From the NCBI RefSeq assembly GCF_030053155.1, contig NZ_CP125640.1, positions 3,942,001-4,006,000 of the forward strand: a DNA stretch of 64,000 nt, read 5' to 3'. Source of the DNA: Rhizobium sp. BT03. Lineage in GTDB: Bacteria; Pseudomonadota; Alphaproteobacteria; Rhizobiales; Rhizobiaceae. The translations under genes were made by a program, and so were the position numbers. Below the pieces are notes generated by a model. The model was not told the origin of the DNA, did not search any database, and was given only the letters and a program-made list of their open reading frames with translations. Positions 59,770-64,000 of this stretch are shown here, one piece after another (position 1 is the first letter of the stretch; each line of letters starts with the position of its first letter).

Positions 59770-60252
59770 ATGACAGGATGCGACACGAAGAAAGCCGGCT
59801 GGCCGGCGATGCGGCAGCGACGTCCGGGGCCGGCAGGATATTCAGGCGGGCCGCTCGCCAGCAAGCTCGGCCTTGGACGTGGGCAGGCGGTTGCTCTTCT
59901 CGGCGTTCCCGAAACGATTGGCGACATCCATGGCTTCGAGGGTTTTGCCTCGGTCACTCTTGCGCTTCCGGAGACGCCTCGGCGGACGTTCGACTATGTG
60001 CATCTGTTTGTGACCGAACGCGCTGCGCTGGAGGCTGTCGCGGTTAAACTCTTCGGTGTTCTCAAGCCGGACGGCATGCTCTGGATCTCCTGGCCGAAAA
60101 AGAGTTCGCGGGTGCCGACCGATATCACCGAGGACGTGCTGCGAGAGACCCTCCTTCCGACCGGCCTTGTCGACGTCAAGGTCTGCGCCGTCGACGAGAT
60201 TTGGTCCGGGCTGAAATTCGTCATCCGCAAGGAGCTGCGCGGGGCTTTGTGA
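59770..60252 (+). CDS. DUF3052 family protein
   Basis: 160 residues from the ATG at 59770; the ATG at 59809 is an alternative. The DUF3052 signature AGYSGGPLASKLGLGRGQAV, LLGVP is followed by FDYVHLFVTERAALEAVAVK and DGMLWISWPKKSSRVPTDIT. Function not established. The 5' end lies in the leader region shared with the divergent EamA gene. Confidence 0.8.
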   Translation: MTGCDTKKAGWPAMRQRRPGPAGYSGGPLASKLGLGRGQAVALLGVPETIGDIHGFEGFASVTLALPETPRRTFDYVHLFVTERAALEAVAVKLFGVLKPDGMLWISWPKKSSRVPTDITEDVLRETLLPTGLVDVKVCAVDEIWSGLKFVIRKELRGAL

Positions 60253-60256
60253 TCTT

Positions 60257-61399
60257 TCAGCCGTTATTGGCCTCGGCGCGCGAAACCCTGAGCAGCGCAC
60301 CGTTATCCTCATCCGTCACCATCAGCAGCGCGCCATCGGGCGCGACGATGACATCGCGGATGCGGCCGTATTCGCCCTCGAACAGGCGTTCCTCGGCGAC
60401 GAAGACGCCGCTCTCGTCGCGCTGCATGCGCGAGAGCAGCTGGAACTTCAGCGCTGCGACGAGGAAATTGCCGTCCCATTCCGGAAACATGGCGCCGCGA
60501 TAGACGGTGAGCGCGCCGGGGGCGATCGATGGATCCCAGTAATGCAGCGGCTGTTCCAGCCCCTTTTTGGCGGTGCCTTCGCCGATCTCGGCACCGGAAT
60601 AATCACGGCCGTAGGTGATGATCGGCCAGCCGTAATTCTTGCCCGCCTCGGGCTCATTGATCTCGTCGCCGCCGCGCGCGCCGTGTTCGACGGTATAGAG
60701 TTTGCCGTCCATGGTATCGAAGGTGATGCCCTGCGGGTTGCGGTGGCCTTTCGACCAGATTTCCGGCAGCGCCTTGCCGCCGTCCTTGACCGGATTGTCG
60801 GCCGGGATACTGCCGTCGGCATTGATGTGGATGATCGAGCCGGCATCGTCCCGCCAGTCCTGCGAGCGGTCGCGGTCGCCGCGGTCGCCGACGCTGATGA
60901 ACAGCGAACCGTCGCGGGCAATGGCGATGCGCGAGCCGTACTGGATATTGCCCGAGGTGAAGCGCCGCATGGTGAAAACAGGTGTCACGGCATCGAGAAC
61001 CTTCTCGTCGGCGGAAAGCGTGGCGCTGAAGGCCTCGGTGCCGGAGCCCTGTCCATTGGCGATTGCGGCGGTGAAATAGAGCTTTCTCGATGTCGCAAAG
61101 TCCGGAGCGAGCGCAACGTCCATCAGGCCGCCCTGGCCGCGGGCGCTGACCTTGGGCACGCCGCCAATCGGGTCGGAGACCTTGCCGTCGCGGATGATGC
61201 GCATGCGGCCCGGCCGCTCGGTAACGAGGTAGGCGCCGTCGGGCAACACCTCGACCGCCCAGGGATGGTCGAGCCCGTCGGCGAGCTTTTCGACACGGAC
61301 CGTGGGGCCTTGTGTATTGACCGTATCGGCGGCATCAGCCGATGCGGTGCCGAGCAAGACCAGCGCTGCGGCGAAATGGAAGGCGGACAGTCTCTTCAT
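60257..61399 (-). CDS. PQQ-dependent soluble aldose sugar dehydrogenase-like protein
   Basis: 380 residues from MKRLSAFHFAAALVLLGTAS, a signal peptide. Six-bladed propeller of the GDH-B/YliI family: LDHPWAVEVLPDGAYLVTER, ARGQGGLMDVALAPDF, WSKGHRNPQGITFD, EHGARGGDEINEPEAGKNYG and GWP. These bind PQQ and calcium in the periplasm and oxidise aldoses. It converges on the DUF3052 gene. Confidence 0.92.
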   Translation of the reverse strand: MKRLSAFHFAAALVLLGTASADAADTVNTQGPTVRVEKLADGLDHPWAVEVLPDGAYLVTERPGRMRIIRDGKVSDPIGGVPKVSARGQGGLMDVALAPDFATSRKLYFTAAIANGQGSGTEAFSATLSADEKVLDAVTPVFTMRRFTSGNIQYGSRIAIARDGSLFISVGDRGDRDRSQDWRDDAGSIIHINADGSIPADNPVKDGGKALPEIWSKGHRNPQGITFDTMDGKLYTVEHGARGGDEINEPEAGKNYGWPIITYGRDYSGAEIGEGTAKKGLEQPLHYWDPSIAPGALTVYRGAMFPEWDGNFLVAALKFQLLSRMQRDESGVFVAEERLFEGEYGRIRDVIVAPDGALLMVTDEDNGALLRVSRAEANNG

Positions 61400-61460
61400 C
61401 TTGTATCCCCGTCGTCTCTCCAGCGTCAAACCTGGAGCGGACGGGGGAGGGGTTCAACCC

Positions 61461-62234
61461 TCATTCGGCCTGCAATAACGGCTTTGTGTTTGCCGGTTGA
61501 ACGGAACCGGTCGCTTGTCCATCGACCAGTTCGGCTTCCAGGATGTAGCGCAGCGGCCCGCGTTCGGTCGCGTCGAAGGGCCAGCAGGTGGTCAGCACCA
61601 GGTGGCGGCCATCGGAGGCGGGATCGATGCCGCTGGCATCCCAGGGAGCGATGCGGCCTTCGCCGGCCTTGAAGGTCAGGACCTTGCCGTCGCGGCGGGT
61701 GACTTCGATGGTGTCGCCCGGCTTTATGTATTGCAGCCAGCGAAAGTGGGTGTCGCGATGGGCGGCGATAACAGCGGTGCCTTCATCGCCTGGCTGCGGC
61801 GTGTTGGCGAGCCAGGCAGGACCAAAGGCGAGAGCTTCGCCGGAAGCGCCGGAAAGCACGATCGCCTCCTTGCCGAGGCGCGGTGCCCGCACTTTGGCCT
61901 CCGTGGTGAAATCCGCCCAGGGCCAGGGTTTTGTCTCCTGGCCCTCAAGTTCCGCGGCGAAGGCGCGTTTCAGCAGGATCTGGGAGAGCTCCGCCTTCGC
62001 CTTCAGCAGGAAGCCGTCGCCGATCAGCGCCAAGCCGTAAAGCGCGAGGCCGGCAATGGCAACGGCGATCGCTTTCTCGATCGAGGAAAGACGCCAAAGG
62101 AAGAAACCCTTTCTCTGGCGCGCCTTCGGCCGGTCGTGGGCCATGGCGGCGGCCATGGCGAGTTCCAGATAGGTCGGAAGCGGCTCGAAGTCGGCCGCTT
62201 CCTCGTTCCGGCTTGCTAGGAGCCTAGAGGCCAT
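61461..62234 (-). CDS. Class GN sortase
   Basis: 257 residues. One N-terminal membrane helix (IEKAIAVAIAGLALYGLALI), then the sortase domain with His in VIAAHRDTHFRWLQ, catalytic Cys in LVLTTCWPFDA and Arg in TERGPLRYIL. Sortases of this Gram-negative class pair with a single VIT/VWA substrate bearing an LPxTG-like tag. The substrate gene overlaps its start by 11 bp and ends with LPQTA, so the two are partners. Confidence 0.92.
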   Translation of the reverse strand: MASRLLASRNEEAADFEPLPTYLELAMAAAMAHDRPKARQRKGFFLWRLSSIEKAIAVAIAGLALYGLALIGDGFLLKAKAELSQILLKRAFAAELEGQETKPWPWADFTTEAKVRAPRLGKEAIVLSGASGEALAFGPAWLANTPQPGDEGTAVIAAHRDTHFRWLQYIKPGDTIEVTRRDGKVLTFKAGEGRIAPWDASGIDPASDGRHLVLTTCWPFDATERGPLRYILEAELVDGQATGSVQPANTKPLLQAE

Positions 62235-64000
62235 TTGATTTGGCTCCGACCGCGATCAGGCGCTTGATGCGCCGGCGCCAGACGGCGAGCCCGCTTGCGG
62301 CCGTCAGCGCCAGGAGCAGCATGGTAAGCCCGCGGATGATCTGCTCGTCGGCGCGCGTCGCGGTCTGCGGCAGGTTCACGGTCGAGCTTTTCTGCGCGAT
62401 CATCGTCGCGGCCTTGGCGGTCGGGGCTGCGGCCATCATGTTTGCGATCTCAGGCGACACGGCGAGATCCCCTGTTCCGGCCGCGCCCTGCTGCGGTCCG
62501 GCGTTTCCTGCAGGGGTAACGGCGCCATGACGTTCTCCGCCGCCGGGAGGAACAATGTTTTCGCCGAAGACCTTATCGAAGTCCCAGCCCTCGGGCAGGT
62601 TGAGCGGCAGCTTCGCCGAGCCGAGCGGCTCGCCGGCCGGCCGAGACGGGGTGACGTCGACGGCGACGAGGCTGGTGAGGCGGGAGACGAGATGGTGGGC
62701 GAGCGCCACCGTCTCGATATCCTTGTCGAGCCCGGCCGGATCCTGACGCTCATAGGCGCGGGCTTCGAAATCGTCGATCTTGCGCCGCGCCCAGAGCTTG
62801 GAGATGCCGCTGCCGTCGGCGGCATTGGCGATATCCATTTCGACGCGCCAGGGCTGGTCGCCTGTCTTGCCGACGATCTCAAGCTTGCCGGCGGGCTTGT
62901 CCGCAGGCAGTTGCGCGGTGAGAACGACGGGTTCGCCGCTATAAAGGTCCGGCATCGGGTTCGGCGTGATGTCCTCGGCTGCGATGCCTTCGAAATGCGC
63001 TGATATATCGGTCATGGCGGGGTTCTGCAGCTTGGCGAAAAGCTCGCCCATGCGGCTTGCCACCTGATCGGCCGAGCCGATCTGAGTGAAGGTCCCGCGG
63101 CCGATTTCGGCGGCCTTGGTCATGAAATAGGTGTTCGGCGCCGAGCCGATGCCGACGGTGAAGACGCGGGCATCGCCGCGGTTTGCGGTGATTTCCTGGA
63201 AGAGCTGCTGTTCGTTGCCGATCGCACCATCGGTCAGGAACACGACCTGGCGCAGTGCCCCGGTCGCGACCGGTCCCTGATTGCGCAGCGCATCCTCAAG
63301 AGCGGGCAGCATTTCCGTGCCGCCGTCGGCAGTCAGGCCCCTGACATAGGCGATCGCCTTTTCGCGGTTGTCAGGGGTGGCGGCGACGAGGCCCTTGAAA
63401 TAGTCGGTCATCGTGTCGTCGAAACGGATGACGTTGAAGCGGTCGTCGGGGTTCAACTTGGAAATAGCAAGGGCCAGGCTCTGCCTTGCCTGCTCGATCG
63501 ACGGGCCGGACATGGAACCGGAATTGTCGATGACGAAGACCACTTCGCGTTTGGCCGGTGGCGTTGCTGCATCCGGCGCCGTGGGCGGAGTGACGAAGGC
63601 GAGCAGATAGGTCTTGCCGTCCTTGACTTCACGGAAGAGGCCGGCACTCGGCGTCTTGCCCGGAGCAGCCTTCCAGATAAGCTCGAAATCCTTGTCGGCG
63701 GGAACGGCGTCCCCCTTTAGGCTGATCGTTCTCGCCTGGTCGCCGTCCTGGCGGATATCGACCTCGTGGAAGGAGGATTTGACGTCGCCGAGCACGAAGC
63801 CGGCCTTGAGGTCGACGGTCAGCGAAACCGGATTGATCCTGGCGTTCTCGCGCGGATCGAGCACCGGCGCTTCGATCTTCTCGCGGTTTTCCACCGGATC
63901 GCGCGGCGTGGCGAAACCGGCGCCGTTGTTGAACTCGACGGTCTGGACGATCGGTGCCGGATTGTAGCGCGGGGCGACGACCATCGGGAAGCGCAGCGAG
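62224..64000 (-). CDS. VIT/VWA sortase substrate (5' end outside window)
   Basis: Open from the window edge; the frame reads LRFPMVVAPRYNPAP before residue NPAP, so the ATG at 63984 is internal. It has a VIT domain end, a VWA domain with an intact metal site (VFVIDNSGSMSG, FLTDGAIGNE) and a long C-terminal part. The sorting signal is tripartite: LPQTATRADE, a hydrophobic helix (RGLTMLLLALTAASGLAVWR) and a basic tail RRRIKR. It is the 'marine proteobacterial sortase target protein' type and would be anchored by the sortase encoded next. Confidence 0.93.
   Translation of the reverse strand, partial: SLRFPMVVAPRYNPAPIVQTVEFNNGAGFATPRDPVENREKIEAPVLDPRENARINPVSLTVDLKAGFVLGDVKSSFHEVDIRQDGDQARTISLKGDAVPADKDFELIWKAAPGKTPSAGLFREVKDGKTYLLAFVTPPTAPDAATPPAKREVVFVIDNSGSMSGPSIEQARQSLALAISKLNPDDRFNVIRFDDTMTDYFKGLVAATPDNREKAIAYVRGLTADGGTEMLPALEDALRNQGPVATGALRQVVFLTDGAIGNEQQLFQEITANRGDARVFTVGIGSAPNTYFMTKAAEIGRGTFTQIGSADQVASRMGELFAKLQNPAMTDISAHFEGIAAEDITPNPMPDLYSGEPVVLTAQLPADKPAGKLEIVGKTGDQPWRVEMDIANAADGSGISKLWARRKIDDFEARAYERQDPAGLDKDIETVALAHHLVSRLTSLVAVDVTPSRPAGEPLGSAKLPLNLPEGWDFDKVFGENIVPPGGGERHGAVTPAGNAGPQQGAAGTGDLAVSPEIANMMAAAPTAKAATMIAQKSSTVNLPQTATRADEQIIRGLTMLLLALTAASGLAVWRRRIKRLIAVGAKSNGL

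Noticed and set aside
1..64000. CRISPR array, prophage, IS element, tRNA or rRNA genes
   Set aside because: No regular direct repeats with spacers, no transposase or integrase frame, and no tRNA or rRNA sequence was recognised by reading.

Overview
The window looks like a chromosomal segment of a Rhizobium-type alphaproteobacterium (R. leguminosarum / R. etli / R. phaseoli group). The evidence is the high GC content, the close resemblance of the encoded proteins to rhizobial families, a ClpS2-type adaptor, a BA14K-family protein, and several palindromic intergenic repeats of the rhizobial mosaic (RIME-like) type. It is almost entirely ordinary core genome: about 70 genes, no rRNA or tRNA gene that I could recognise, no IS element, no prophage and no CRISPR array. 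The first gene (leuA) and the last (sortase target) are cut by the window edges.

Layout. 1-5.7 kb: 3' end of leuA, a RIME-like palindrome, an ECF sigma/anti-sigma pair, a TPR protein, a phosphoesterase, a Nudix protein and a glutathionyl-hydroquinone reductase. 5.9-13.7 kb: two acetyltransferases and a five-gene minus-strand operon (moxR, DUF58, DUF4159/BatA-like, VWA/amidotransferase-like, GNAT) that probably builds a MoxR-driven envelope complex. 13.9-20.7 kb: DUF1285, CoA pyrophosphatase and CCA-adding enzyme overlap as an operon; then hemF, a Na/Pi cotransporter and trmL. 20.9-26.9 kb: two homologous ABC half-transporters flank a parDE toxin-antitoxin operon and a lone RHH protein; the first transporter has a short leader ORF and a hairpin over its Shine-Dalgarno. 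27.1-30.6 kb: petABC (cytochrome bc1) and apt.

30.6-42.9 kb: paired MaoC dehydratases, a DUF2157 membrane protein, ychF, clpS2, GNAT-pth, a periplasmic binding protein coupled to a GGDEF/EAL protein, rplY, a large exported protein of unknown role and prs. 43-48.4 kb: a minus-strand run of lgt, NDUFAF7-type methyltransferase, pgeF, a creatinase-like M24 protein and a lipoprotein, with ubiK divergent. 48.4-53.2 kb: YbjN-domain gene, proC, csaA-like, an MBL hydrolase and small exported or membrane proteins. 53.3-56.1 kb: a MarR/OmpR/histidine-kinase operon of PetP-PetR (CenR) type with a dispersed repeat inside it. 56.1-64 kb: divergent HxlR/SDR, BA14K protein, cold-shock gene with a structured leader, EamA transporter, DUF3052, an aldose dehydrogenase, and a class GN sortase with its VIT/VWA LPQTA-tagged substrate.

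No wholly new multi-gene system is evident. The most interesting signals are (i) the leader ORF and SD-masking hairpin before the ABC exporter, (ii) a perfect-SD mini-ORF with alternating hairpins before the cold-shock gene, (iii) a repeat palindrome that supplies the end of the hydroquinone reductase gene, (iv) the Gram-negative sortase pair, and (v) the MoxR/VWA operon with an unusual DUF4159 fusion.
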